The position numbers and the translations under genes were made by a program. From Cokeromyces recurvatus (lineage: Eukaryota > Mucoromycota > Mucoromycetes > Mucorales > Mucoraceae): 64,000 bases of DNA. The DNA lies in assembly GCF_025118155.1 (NCBI RefSeq), contig NW_026251391.1, forward strand, positions 375,501-439,500, written 5' to 3'. Positions 21,161 through 33,002 of this stretch are shown here, piece after piece (position 1 is the first letter of the stretch; every line of letters starts with the position of its first letter). The notes under the pieces are model-generated. The model did no database searches, was not told where the DNA came from, and saw only the letters and a list, made by a program, of their open reading frames with translations.

Positions 21161-22831
21161 TTAAAAGAATTGGGTATCTAATCCAAAGGTAAAATCCATA
21201 ACAAGTATTGTTTTGTCTTGACTTGTACTATAAATAAATATGAGTTCCTTGTTCTACATGTAATTTATTTATTTTTCGTTACCTAACAATTTTTGTCGAA
21301 TCAAATTGAACATCAAAAATCCAACTAGAATGACCATTTTGAAAGTTAAGAAGACATGTACCCGTTTTGATGTCCCAGACTCGAATCGTTTGATCATAAC
21401 TTGCACTAATAATACGATCTTTATCAAAACTCAATGATCTTACGAGGTCTGTATGTCCTTCACAACTTAAAAGACATTCACCTGTCTAAATAAATAAATA
21501 AATATATATACATCTTTATTTCTCTCTTTTTCTTTTCTTTTACTTTACCTCTGCATTCCAAACTTTGATCGTTTTATCATTTGAACCACTCACGATCCTG
21601 GAACCATCAAAACGAACACAGGCTAAGCCACGTGTATGGCCGACGTATTTACGAAGACATTCACCAGTATGGATATTCCACATTTTAATAAGGGCATCAC
21701 CTGAGGCAGATACTAATCTATCACCTTCTAACTGGATAGCGTTCACAGGACCCACATGACCCAAGATGGTTCGAACTAAACGACCTGTTCTAATATCCCA
21801 AATTCGGATCGATTTATCTTTAGAACAACTGATGATATATTGATGATTAAAACACAAATCAAGAACACCTCCGGTATGACCATAGAGACGCATGAGAGGC
21901 TGGAGTGTAGCCATACTCCAGACAATAATCGTCGTGTCAGAGGAACCGGAGATGATGAATTGATCATTGTATTTTAAACAGAGTACACTTCCTTCATGAC
22001 CATAGAGTGTACCCACACATTGGTATCGTCGAAGATCCCAGATTTTAATCGTCTTGTCGCGACTCCCCGTCATCATCTTGATTTTATCAAACTGAAGACA
22101 ATAGACACTATCATGATGTCCATACAGACTATGAGTAGCTACACGTCCTGTTTCCCATCTTGAATTTAAGATATGACGTTGTTTATAAAAATGATACCAA
22201 TCTAATTGAATATGTCTATGACTTATATTCCATCTTGAAATCACATTCCTTTTCCAAATATCATTCGACCGAACAAGTTTATACCAAGTTTTTGAAACGG
22301 TGGATATTTGACATAAACTATAAATATCCAAATTTAAAATGATCTGAGAAGAAATTTCGTAAGGCAATAAACCTAAGAAATCTAAAATATCAAAAATAAA
22401 AATAAAGCCCAAAAAAAAAAAAAATAAAGCCAAAAAATAAATAAAACTAGAAGATAAAGGATGAATATGTGCGTATATGTATGTGTATGTGTATGTGTAT
22501 GTGTGTATGTGTGTATGTGTGTATGTGTGTATGTGTGTATGTGTGTATGTGTGTATGTGTGAGTGTGTGAGTGTGAGTGTGTGTGTGGAGGAAAGGAGGG
22601 GGAGGGGAGGAACTGTAGTGTACCCTTTTTATTGCATGATGAATTCGGATCAGTCACTGTCAATTGATAATATTTATTTTGTTGAGTTGTATTCGAAATT
22701 AAATTTATAGAGCGAATTGATCTTATGCCTCTACGACTCTTTGTTGTTGATTTAAGATATGAACGTTTCTTATGAAATTCGGTTTCAAATGGTGAATAAA
22801 ATAATTTATTTTCCTGAATTGTTGAAGGCAT
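21161..22831 (-). CDS. F-box / WD40 repeat protein (SCF substrate receptor)
   Basis: Four exons with closing phases: 22831-22624, 22381-21549, 21485-21283, 21227-21161; 436 aa. The F-box follows the first intron (DFLGLLPYEISSQIILNLD through WYKLVRSNDIWKRNV). Seven WD40 repeats follow, each with a GH and a (I/V)(W/M)(D/N/S) end, for example GHHDSVYCLQF, DKTIKIWDL, GHTGGVLDLCF, DQTIRVWDI, and a final SQDKTILVMDF that is completed by the last short exon. The protein probably selects phosphorylated substrates for an SCF ubiquitin ligase, in the Pof/Fbw group, but the exact orthologue is not clear. Intron 1 holds a long GT microsatellite and stays open in frame up to its acceptor. Confidence 0.88.
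22470..22590. repeat. GT-rich microsatellite in F-box gene intron 1
   Basis: (GTATGT)n, (GTGTAT)n and (GTGA)n units over about 120 bp, entirely inside the predicted intron 22623-22382. If retained it would encode a His-Thr-rich stretch. Confidence 0.9.
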
Positions 22832-23487
22832 AATTGTTTTGTATATGTTTATTAATATAAATAAATATAAAATGTAAATGTAAATAGAATGTGTACAAAC
22901 AAAAGAAAAGAACAAAGCAAAAAAAAAAAAAAAAGGCGTTTTTATATATGTATACATATTTATATACATAATGATTATTGCGGAGTGCCTTAAATTTTTT
23001 TTTTTTTTCATTTCTATCTTAAAAGGAAAAGCAATAGCATTTACAATAGGGATCCATTTATTCACGTGATGAAGACAAATAAAATAAAATTAGTATTAGC
23101 TATTATTATTATTATTATTAGCATTGTATACATATATAAATATGTATATAAATATATACATTATGTAATATATTACATTTGTTTATTCAATTTATGTTCT
23201 TTAAAAGAACAAAATAACTTGAATAAAAACAAATAAATAGAACGGAGATCAAATAAAGTTACAATACAAGAATTCTCCTTTTTATGTAAATGTCATAATA
23301 AATAAATAAGTCCAAATATGTAACTACAAAACATCTTTAATAATTTCATGATGTTACATACATATTTAAGAAAAAAAAAAGGGTCGACTTTCTGTTTACA
23401 ATTATTATTTAAGGTGACCCGAATAAAATAAAAATAAAAAAAGGACCCCCTCCTCCTCCTCCCTTTTATTAGGGGATCCAAGTTACC

Positions 23488-23530
23488 ATGACTACTATAA
23501 CCATGACTACTATAACCATGACTACTATTA
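23488..23530. repeat. 15-bp tandem repeat (3 copies)
   Basis: Unit CATGACTACTATAAC repeated with the last copy diverging after ACTACTAT. Intergenic minisatellite. Confidence 0.8.
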
Positions 23531-24055
23531 TAACTTTGATTACTCTAGTTACTTCTTTACAAGTATAAAACATAACAAAATAGTCATTCCCTTTTTTTTT
23601 TTTTTCACACCAAAATCCTTGTGATGCTGAATTTATAACCAAATATCCATATTTGGAAAAAATGTTATTGAAAAGTCCAAATACAGCAAAAAACGACACA
23701 ACTTCAAAATACACAACAACAACAACAATAATAATAATTCAACAAAGTTTAAATTTCTTGACAAATATGGATGTAAATTGTATAAAAATGTTATTGGGGT
23801 TTTTTTTTCGTGGCTATGATTGTATAATTATTTTATCTGAGTAAAATAAAACAAATATGAAGCGTATTCTATTTTTTATTTAAATTTGTTACAATTCTTT
23901 AAATTATATTATATAAAGTTGCTATATATAGTATGGCTGCTTTAAAATGGAAATCACCCTCCATATTATTATTAGAGATTGACGTTTCTATGTCAACAAA
24001 TAGTCGTGTAACGCAATCATCCTATTATGTATATTTAAAATACTTTAGATAAATG

Positions 24056-24087
24056 GAGGAAGGGGAGGAGGAGGAGGGGGGGGGGAG
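24056..24087. repeat. G-rich tract downstream of PRI2
   Basis: GGAGGAAGGGGAGGAGGAGGAGG followed by a G9-10 run, on the + strand just beyond the PRI2 stop; could form a G-quadruplex. Confidence 0.7.
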
Positions 24088-24118
24088 AAAATCTATAATA
24101 TGACATTATTTTATTTTA

Positions 24119-26082
24119 TTATGCATCAACTTCCATAGAATCTTCTAATGACGTCTCTTCTACTTTTTCTGCTAGTTTCTTACTTAATTCATAGTATTGA
24201 TTAGGATGTTCAATGATGTCTATTTTTTCCTTATTTTCGGGATGCGTTACTTCAAAATGTCGAGTACATGCTAATTGATAATGCTTATTACGTGCTAGTT
24301 CAAGAATTTCTTGTATATGCCCTCCACTGATACCATCTTTACGTAATCTAGCTTCGAGATTACTAGGTGAAAAATGTCGGAAAGGACATCCATGATGTTC
24401 ACCTACAGAGGGTGGATTGCTTGTAATAATCTTCATACAACTTTTTGTAACGCGAAAAAAAAGAAAGGATTTGATTATGATAATGATTATGATTATATAA
24501 TTTACTTGTATATATATGTATATTACCTGTAAGGACTATAATTAACACGTTTTCCTTCAAGACCATAGTTATAACGAATATTATATGCATATTCTTTTCT
24601 AAATTTATCATCAGTTATATTCGAGAAAGCAGTTCTCCAGAAAATAAGTGCCTCTCCAACAGATAATCCAATACCCTTCAGGAATAATCCATATTGTAAT
24701 CTTCCATCATGTTTAAGATGCTTATTTGCTTTTAGAGCATCTTGTAAATTACGCATACATAAAGGTGCATGACGCTGAACCAACTATATAAAATTCAGTT
24801 ATATATAAAAAATAAAATAAAATAAAATACGAATACAATATGTAAATTCCTTACTGGTTCCACATCTTTAGCTGTAATTGTCCCATTTGTGACAGCGTAA
24901 TCATTATATGTCCTTCCAGTATATTGTTTTTCAACGTTTAGTAAAATAGGTTTTAATCTATCGTCTTCTTCTAATCTTGGTAACAATTTACTTATTGCTT
25001 CTAACGCTTCTGACAAATGATTTTTAAACTCCAACATGACAATATTGATTTGATCATTCATAGGTACATATGCTTTTCCTCCTTTTACATAAACTGATCT
25101 ATTCGAAACCATATATGGCACTTTCTCAAAATCAACCTTTTTAATGATATTTACATCTTGATTAATTCATCTTAACCATCCTAATTCCTTTACATTTCTT
25201 ACCTCAAAAAAAGTTTCATTTGAAACATAATCTTCAACCATTACACCTGTTTTAGGTTTTGAACATATTTCTAATTCTTCTCTCATACTCTCTTTTTCTT
25301 CATCTGTTAACTATTTCATAAAAAAAAAGGCAACTCCATACATATTAAACCTTCCTTCTCCAAGGTTTATTATTTTCAACACATCATTATTTACCATCTT
25401 CCAATTCAGATCTAATTGTTGTAAAAATTTCTTTTTCTCTTCAAATGATTCCTGTTCAAATCTATATTTAAATAAGGCTGTTTCTTGATTTAAAAACCAT
25501 TCACGTAAATCCTCACTTTTTTTTTTTAAATAAATAATAAATAAATATGTGATGACAAATAAGCTTCAATGTAATAAAAGAATATATGTATATAAAAGGA
25601 ACTAACCTTCTACAATAAGCCATTCTCAAGACAAAATGACTAATATGATCTTTACGTCTTTCTTCATAAAGCTCTTCTGATTTTGATAAGTTGGATCTAA
25701 GAGGTAAATACTGATCTACAGTTTTTGAAATTTCTAATTTCAAATCTTCATTACGTATAGAAGCAGCTTCAACAGCTCTTAAAACTAGTGTCGTCCAAAG
25801 AAAGAAAGAAAGAAAGAAGAAAAAGAAAAAAATTTAGTTATATATTTATACATTTGTTACATTGTATTATGTCTAACCTTTTAATCGATCGAGTGCAAAC
25901 TGTTCAAATTCTTCAATAGTTATTTCAACAGGTGGAGGCTTCAAATAAAAGTTGAGTCTATGTGGATAATCTCTTTGTAAATTATAACTTTGTCCATTAT
26001 CAGAAAATACTGAGCGTCCATTCACACTTGCTTCTGCTGCTGCAGCAAATCGATTTATTCTTTTATTTTTATTTTTAAACAT
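24119..26082 (-). CDS. PRI2: DNA primase large subunit (iron-sulfur)
   Basis: Seven exons, the first 26082-25878 (MFKNKNKRINRFAAAAEAS) and the last 24436-24119. The product is the regulatory subunit of primase in the Pol alpha-primase complex, needed for RNA primer start. The N-terminal domain has YPHRLNFYLKPP and EEFEQFALDRLKVLRAVE. The C-terminal domain has all four 4Fe-4S cysteines in their normal contexts: PLCMRNL, SCMKIITSNPP (across the last intron), HHGCPFRHF and QLACTRHFE. GLFLKGIGLSVGEALIFW and YNIRYNYGLEGKR complete the nucleotide/template-binding region. It ends in an acidic tail EDSMEVDA. Middle exon edges (25518-24790) read by eye. Confidence 0.93.
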
Positions 26083-26254
26083 GATGTAGTTTATTACAAA
26101 AAGTTAAAAAAAAAAAAGACTGATTGATTGATTTATTTATTTATTTAATTTTTTTTTTTTTTTTTTTTTTTTCACTCAAATAGACAAACGCGGGAAACGC
26201 GAATTTGAGTTTAATAAAATTCGTGACTATTATAAAGCACCCAGCCAACTTTAT

Positions 26255-28696
26255 TTATTTTTTACTTTGAAGTTGTCTTTTTAATGTTTCAAATTCATTT
26301 TCTCTTTCAGCAAAAGAGACTTTGAAATCTATAAGCATGGATTCAGTTTCAAGTAATTGTTTCTCTAAGGAATTATTTCTATCTTCAAGTTCCTTTCGTT
26401 CTTTATCAGCGTTCTTTTTATATTTCTCAAATTCAGCTTTTAGTTGACCAAGTTCGTGACGTAGTTCTTCCTTCTCATCTTCAGCACGAGCTAAATCCAT
26501 TTTACTATGAATGATTTGCTGTGTTAGATCTTGATTTTCTACTCGTAATACTTGTAAGGAGCCCTCAACAGAACGAATATGTTCAGAGAGTTGTCCATTG
26601 ATTCTCCTTAAATTGTCTTCTTGTGACATGGATTGCCTTGATTCACGTACTTCTTCATCCATAGTATATTGTTGAGCAAGTCGTGCCATAAATTTCGCTG
26701 GTAACTCAACTCGATAGACATCTTCAATAAATCTATTTCCATCATTTTCATCATAGATATTAAAGATTTGATTACTTAAGAAATCCACAAGGGCTTCAAA
26801 CTTTAGTTTCAAAAGCTGCTCTTGATTTCGAATGACAAGGGCCAGTGCTATTTGAATAAGTACCTGTGCGCCTTCAATAAGCAGTAAGTCGATGACTCTA
26901 AAGCATAATTCAATAGGGCAACGATAGGCAAATAAAGTAATAAACCATTGTGAGACATACATCGAAGGTGTCACACCTTCATTCTCCACATGACGATGAA
27001 CAACAGGTAACTTTTGCTGAAATACATGATCAAACTGATACATATGTTGATGTAATATTTCCATTCGAGGTGTAAAGTGACCACGTAGACCATATTTACC
27101 CATCAATTTAATAAGTACACAGAAAGCAGCTTCTTCAGACATCTAATGATTACAGGTAGATGTTAGTACATACATACATACATAACATAGATAGATAGAT
27201 TCTTTTTTTTTTCTTCTTCTTACATACATGCAGCAATAAACAGCCAATGATAAATGCAAGTCCCTGACAATAACCAACTTCCTGATCAAATATACTATAT
27301 GCTTTAGCTACATTAAATAAAGCTTGTCTATTAGCTTCTTGCATAAAATAAGTATGTTGAGGAAATGTTCTTGTTATATCTCTACGAATTTGTTTCTCAA
27401 AAGGACTAGTGGACTTTTTAAGAATTTCTTTATATTCTATTTCCATATCAAAGCTATCATGAGATTTGGAAATAATTTGCCATAGTAAGCCTCGAATAGA
27501 TGAAGGAATACCACCTTGAATTAAATGTTGACGTAAATCATCCATTTGAGTATCAATCACACTGCCAAAATCTAGAATGACCAACTCCCAAAAGCCTAAT
27601 CTATTTATTTAATAAAGAATCATCATCAAACTTTAGTCACTCACCACTTACCCCAATCTATCTTTGTCTCATTCTCCTCTTCACTTTTATTCAATTTTAA
27701 TTCTTCTAATGCTTTTTCTTTTAATAGCGTATGCTTTTCAGAATCATATCGATGGTCATTATGAGAAAATTTTCTAAATTTCGAAATTAATTCATCGAAA
27801 TGCTGGTAATTACTAGCAGCAGATGACCGTGGCGCATTTACCATTTGTTGATGAAGATAGTAAGCTTCAGAATAACGCTTACTTTGTCTTTGTTGGAAGG
27901 ATTGTGAGGGACGAGAGAGGATGACAGGTGATTGAGGAGAAGACGTTGAAGAAGGTCTTTTAGAGGAAGGCGAAGACTTTTTATTAAACGGTTTATTTAA
28001 CGTTGAAAGAATGCTTTGTCGGTTTGTTGTTGACTTTTTAATGCTATTGCTACGTTGGGTATCTGATGGAGGAAATGACGGACTTGTTTTCGCTTGACTT
28101 TCTTTTTGTTTATCTGAACGTGCAGATGGTGGTGATTTTAAAATGGGTACTGTGTTAGATAATACTTCTTTATCATTGATTGGATGATTGTCACAATTAG
28201 TAGAATCTTTTGTATGAGGCAATGTGTTTATAGATGATATATCATCATAGTCGTCTTTTCCTACATTTTCTGATAACCATTTCTGGTCATCATGATCATG
28301 ACCAGGATGGGGTGTTGTTATGTTAGTATCAATAGAGTCATCATCACTTGTCATGGTAGTTGTAGAAGATGAAACGTTCAATCTATTTGTTTTTGTTGAA
28401 TCTTGTTCTTTATTTTGTTTCTCTAATGAAGATGGATCTTCGTCATCATAAATACTAACTTCTGATTCATCGTCACTTGATAATTCATCATCCGTTTTCA
28501 CATGAATTTTGAAACCAAAATGGTCTAAATATTCAGACCTATCAGGATTTAATAAAGCATCATCAACTACATCTAAATCAAATTCTGTTATATCATAAGC
28601 TTCTTCTTTTTCAGATTCTGATGTATTATACTCTTCGTTTTGTTGATGTTGTTGAGGTAATCTAACTGGATTATCATGGAGTACTGTCATAGTCAT
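26255..28696 (-). CDS. TBC-domain Rab GTPase-activating protein (Gyp5/EVI5-like)
   Basis: Three exons: 28696-27652, 27595-27228, 27142-26255; phases close to 766 aa. The first 348 residues are acidic and serine-rich without a known domain. The TBC domain starts with FWELVILDFG and has the catalytic arginine finger motif IRRDITRTFPQH and the glutamine finger in YCQGLAFIIG, so it should be an active GAP. After it, about 110 residues form a long coiled coil (from about residue 650) ending KRQLQSKK. Order TBC then coiled coil fits the Gyp5/EVI5/RabGAP1 group, which acts on Golgi and exocytic Rabs. The exact Rab is unknown. Confidence 0.9.
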
Positions 28697-28879
28697 TCAT
28701 AAAACACACACACACAAAAGAGATAAATTTTATACTAATGGAACTATCTAAAAATTTAAATCATCGGGAATTCAAATATCAATTTTTAGAATAAAAATAA
28801 CCAATGAGCAAACTTAAATAGCAGACTTTTCTAACCTGAATGGAACATGGCTAGAGGGGTTCTTTATTTAGATCCTTTG

Positions 28880-28941
<62 letters not shown>

Positions 28942-29470
28942 ATCAATAGAGTGATGAATTCGATTTTTCTTGATATATACAAAAATATAGCGTTGTAAAT
29001 TCAGAAACAGCAGCAGTTGCTTGTAGAAGGTAAATCTTCTTTATCATGCTTTACTACAATAGGCCAGCGTTGTTCGATCAGAAAATGGAATTTTCTTTGT
29101 TGAAAGATTACACACGTGTAAAATAACTAAAAAAATAAATAAAAAAAAAAGGGAACTTGGCCTTCCAAATGCTTTTAATAAGCTATCTATAGTTTTATTA
29201 GTAGTAATTATTATATACAATCGTTCCTGCCTTAAATAAATGAGTATTGATCAGATGGACATTAGAAGAAGAAAGAACAAATCCCTGAAAAACTTTTTTT
29301 TTAATGTTTAATTAAAAAGCCTAACGCTCATTCACGTTATAAAAAACTGCTATTTGGAAGAGGGAAAAAAAATATGTTTATAAACGTCAGCATCCATCTG
29401 ATTGAATAAATGCTGTTATTTTATTCATTTTTTGTTTTTTTTTTAGAATCAAGGTTAATGATAAAACCAT
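28697..29470. other. Intergenic with A58 homopolymer
   Basis: 774 bp between the TBC gene start and the uL23 3' end. Besides the A58 run at 28880-28937 I see no gene. Confidence 0.7.
28880..28937. repeat. A58 homopolymer
   Basis: Fifty-eight uninterrupted A on the + strand, the longest homopolymer in the window. No retrocopy body or clear flanking duplication is visible beside it. Confidence 0.9.
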
Positions 29471-30366
29471 TTAGATGAAACCAATCTAATAGTAATAAAC
29501 GAATAAACATATTAGTATTTCTAGAAACAACACACCTTGTTATAATATTTTTTTTCTTACCTTGTTGGCAACATCAAGAGCATCAACATCAGCAGTCAAA
29601 CGAACGAAAGCCTTCTTGTAACCATCGGGTCTGATAAGGGTGTTGACAGAGGCAGCCTCAACATCATAAAGACGCTTGACAGCATCCTTGATTTGGTTCT
29701 TGTTGGCCTTGACATCAACAATGAAGGTCAAAGTGTTGTGATCCTCAATCTTCTTCATGGCAGTTTCAGTGTTAAGAGGTTGACGAATGACACGGTATTG
29801 ATCCATGCGAGGAGCATGAGCAACGGACTTACGAGGGTACTTGGGAACGCTCTTCAAAGACAAAGTCTTAGGGCGGTGGAAGTGAGTGGAAGTGCGGATC
29901 TTACGAACAGCCTTACCGTGAACACCCTTGAGGGCGGCCTTCTTGGCAGCTTGAGCCTTAGCCTTGGGAGCTATTATATATATATCGTTATAATTTAAAT
30001 TAGTAAAAGAGATGATTCTAATGTCCTGTATTTTTTTTATGTTGAAACTGAATGGAGGAGAGAAATGATGAATGTTTAACAATAACTGACTTCATTTAGC
30101 ACTTTTGTCGATAATGGAAGAAAGGGGGTACTATTATTATTATTTTTACTCTATTCAACATGTACTAATTGATTACGATAAATTAAATCATAACATTGAT
30201 GGTGTTAATTTCGATGTATAATTGTTATTTTAATAAATTGCTTATTGTATTTTGTTCATTTGAGAATCCAAATATAAAGAAGAATCTAATCCATCCACTA
30301 TCCTCTCCATCCATTTCTTTTATATAATATCATGATTATGATTTACGAACCTGAGTTTGCAGGCAT
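29471..30366 (-). CDS. RPL25: Large-subunit ribosomal protein uL23 (L25/L23A)
   Basis: Three exons with closing phases, 146 aa: 30366-30351 (MPANS), 29970-29561, and a 15-nt last exon 29485-29471 that encodes only IGFI and the stop. The body has the basic N-terminal extension ([14 protein letters not shown]) and the conserved uL23 fold: [52 protein letters not shown]. The C-terminal residues after ALDVANK match the usual family end, which proves the tiny final exon. uL23 sits at the peptide exit tunnel and docks SRP and other factors. Intron 1 is long (380 nt), common for ribosomal protein genes. Codons are strongly biased towards C-ending forms. Confidence 0.96.
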
Positions 30367-30409
30367 TATTGACGTTAAAGAGGAGGAGAGAATACAATAA
30401 TATTCCAAG

Positions 30410-30560
30410 TTGCCTTTACTTTCTTTCCCGCTCGTCAACACTGTCGCTATTATCTTTTCCCCTCCACCCCTCCCTCTCATCTCTATTTTTGCAGTAAAGA
30501 TAATATCGTGTCCGGGCCGCATTTACTCGGAATAAAACCAATGGCGCTTTCCTTCACATG
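30410..30560 (-). promoter_or_regulatory. Putative uL23 promoter (GC-richer block)
   Basis: Just upstream of the uL23 ATG, a block containing CCCGCTCG, CCCCTCCACCCCTCCC and CCGGGCCGC stands out from the AT-rich background. Position fits a ribosomal-protein promoter; the factors that bind it are unknown. Confidence 0.4.
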
Positions 30561-31576
30561 GACGGAGTTTAAAGTATTTTATCCTTTTGAGATCGTTCAA
30601 TTAAAATGCATTAGTATATTAAATACAAGCAAAATAGCAGATTAGATCCTATTATTACGCTTTGTTGGTTTAAAACAAGAATGAGTTAATATATTAAACC
30701 TCAAGATTTTTGATACAATAAATTTTTATCAATTGATAATGATAGTGATATGCTATGTCTCTAAACTAGTTAAAGTTTATAATACATATAAAGAAAGAAG
30801 AGAGCAGTAAACAAGATTTCTTTATCAACTCTATTGGAATTATTGCATATGAGCAATACATTTAATGAACTATCTTACATACTTCAACTTGATAAAGTTA
30901 GTAGAGCTATATTCAACATTGTAAGCTTGTAAATGTGTATATATATCATATTTTTTTATATATGTATCTTTCATTATTTATTTAGCTATAAAACGGATCA
31001 ATTTATTACACCTAATACAAAAATCAAATATATGATTAGTAAACGTTGCAAATTTATATCATATACATACTACTAATTAATTATAATGATAGAACAATTT
31101 CATAAGCTGCTCTTTGGACTCTACTGTAAATTCTACTACTAAATGTAAAAAGAAGGTAGTTTGCAATTATCAATGCTTATACCGAGGATGTAGACAAATA
31201 TCAAAAAAAAACATGATTCTTAGTTGTTATTGTTGTACAGTCATACAGACACTATTATTAGTAATTTTCTTTTCTTTCCTATTCACATAACATCATTGCA
31301 TATGTCAATATTAATAATACAAGTATATATTGCTACTGCTGTTGTCTCATTGAATACATATACGCAGATACATATAAATAAATATATACTCATAAAGAGT
31401 TTAAATATATTATGATCTTTTAACTCGAACTTTACGTGATATAATATCCTATTTAGGTGTCAAAACAAATTATATATATAATTTATATTCTGTTTTCTTC
31501 TTTTGCTTTTCTTTTTCTTTTTTTTTTTTTTTTTTAAAAAAAAATTACATATCATATATGTATATAATTTCATAAT
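30561..31576. other. Intergenic upstream of the two-TM protein
   Basis: AT-rich sequence between two divergent genes. No RNA gene or credible reading frame seen. Confidence 0.65.
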
Positions 31577-32854
31577 ATGTCTCTTAGTAACAACTGTATA
31601 TCTGAACCTAGTAGTAGTAGTAATAGTAATAAATCAAATAAAGAATCTTTCATATCCGACCCATATACTGGTCAATATCCAGCTCCTACTCCTTTACCAA
31701 CCGAAAATAGGTCTTTTAAAGAAAATCATAGTCAGTCACTACCAAGGGAGCCATTTTATCTAATTGATAAATCTTTATCAAATCAACAAAATCGCCCCTC
31801 ATTTTCATCATCCTCTCATAAAGGGCACTCCTTTTACGATAATGAAGAAGGCAATCATAAAGTAGTGCATACTGATAATCCTTCTGCTACAGCTAGCTCT
31901 TCGAGGAATCATTCATTCCGTGACCCTTCTTGTCAAGAGGAAATTGATTGTCATGATTTTAAAACAAGAAAGGGCTATATCACGAACAATACCAGTGATT
32001 ACTATGATCCAGACGCTATTCATTTGCGAGAATATCTTTATGCTGAAAGAGAAGAAAAATTACGGAGAGAGCAAGAGCTAGAAGAGATATTAATTGAAAG
32101 ACAAAAGCAACAGTCATATAACAAAAGAAATTCAATAGCTACTCCAAATGATAATAATACCACTCATCAAAAACAGCAATATCATTACTTAAGACAAGAA
32201 GAAAAAGAACCATTTTATAATGATAGTAATTATCAAGTTTACAACAATGATAGAATAGCTTTATATCATAGTACAGCCTCTTCTCCTCCTGCTACTGCTT
32301 TAATTGCACCACCACCACCACCACCACCCTCTTTTTTACCACCACTTTCTATTCTACTTAATCCTAACTTGAATACTCAACCGCCGCCATCTGCTTCTAG
32401 TTTATTTAATACATCACCATTCGCTTTATCTTCTCCATTTAGACCACTACAGCATCCCCCTACTCAGCAAGGGAGCCATTCATCCTTCTTTCATACCATT
32501 ATGCCAACACTACCCCCTTTACCGCCAGGTATATTAATGGATAATAAATATGCAACAAACAGCAGCTGGAGAAGAAAAAGAGGTGAAGGTTGTTGTTGTT
32601 TCGGAATTACCTTTTGTTCTTGTCTTTGGACCATTATCCTTCTTGTTATTTTATTAGGAGGGATAGCTTTGATTATAATTTCTCAAATTATGGAAAACTT
32701 TAAATGTACTGTATTAGAATATAAAGATGCAAACCCAATATTATGTAAGCAAATATTTTATGATGGGTTTTTATATGGTGGCATAGCAATTGCAGGGTCA
32801 GCGACTATTATTCTTATTTGGAGAATTATTAGATGGTCCTGTGGTAATAAATAG
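31577..32854 (+). CDS. Uncharacterised membrane protein with disordered N-terminus
   Basis: Single exon, 425 aa; I do not recognise the family. Residues 1-335 are hydrophilic and probably disordered, with Ser, His, Gln-rich sequence, a charged segment REEKLRREQELEEIL near 160-175, a run of nine Pro near residue 245 and many PP-x-P-like pieces. A basic RRKR precedes a cysteine-rich membrane entry (GEGCCCFGITFCSC, possible lipidation), then TM1 (about 349-371) and TM2 (about 399-419), joined by a short loop with two Cys. The basic residues before TM1 suggest a cytosolic N-terminus and a cytosolic short tail. A membrane adaptor role (proline-rich ligand for SH3 or WW) is only a guess. Confidence 0.75.
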   Translation: MSLSNNCISEPSSSSNSNKSNKESFISDPYTGQYPAPTPLPTENRSFKENHSQSLPREPFYLIDKSLSNQQNRPSFSSSSHKGHSFYDNEEGNHKVVHTDNPSATASSSRNHSFRDPSCQEEIDCHDFKTRKGYITNNTSDYYDPDAIHLREYLYAEREEKLRREQELEEILIERQKQQSYNKRNSIATPNDNNTTHQKQQYHYLRQEEKEPFYNDSNYQVYNNDRIALYHSTASSPPATALIAPPPPPPPSFLPPLSILLNPNLNTQPPPSASSLFNTSPFALSSPFRPLQHPPTQQGSHSSFFHTIMPTLPPLPPGILMDNKYATNSSWRRKRGEGCCCFGITFCSCLWTIILLVILLGGIALIIISQIMENFKCTVLEYKDANPILCKQIFYDGFLYGGIAIAGSATIILIWRIIRWSCGNK

Positions 32855-33002
32855 AATGTATACACATATATAAATACATATAACATCTATTCTCTAAAAC
32901 TTGATATTATCTTTACTATTAATTAAAACATTTTTTTTTTTTAATATTTAACAAATATACATAATATATAAACTCATTTTCTAATTATAATATGCAATTC
33001 TT

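Larger units (their letters stand above)
22832..24118. other. Intergenic between F-box/WD40 and primase genes
   Basis: AT-rich. Includes three 15-bp tandem copies related to CATGACTACTATAAC (about 23488-23530), a CTC-rich tract (23445-23462) and a G-rich tract (24056-24087). No gene I can support. Confidence 0.65.

Noticed and set aside
22382..22623. His-Thr repeat as part of the F-box protein
   Set aside because: It translates a GT microsatellite inside a GT-AG intron; removing it restores DFLGLLPYEIS in frame.
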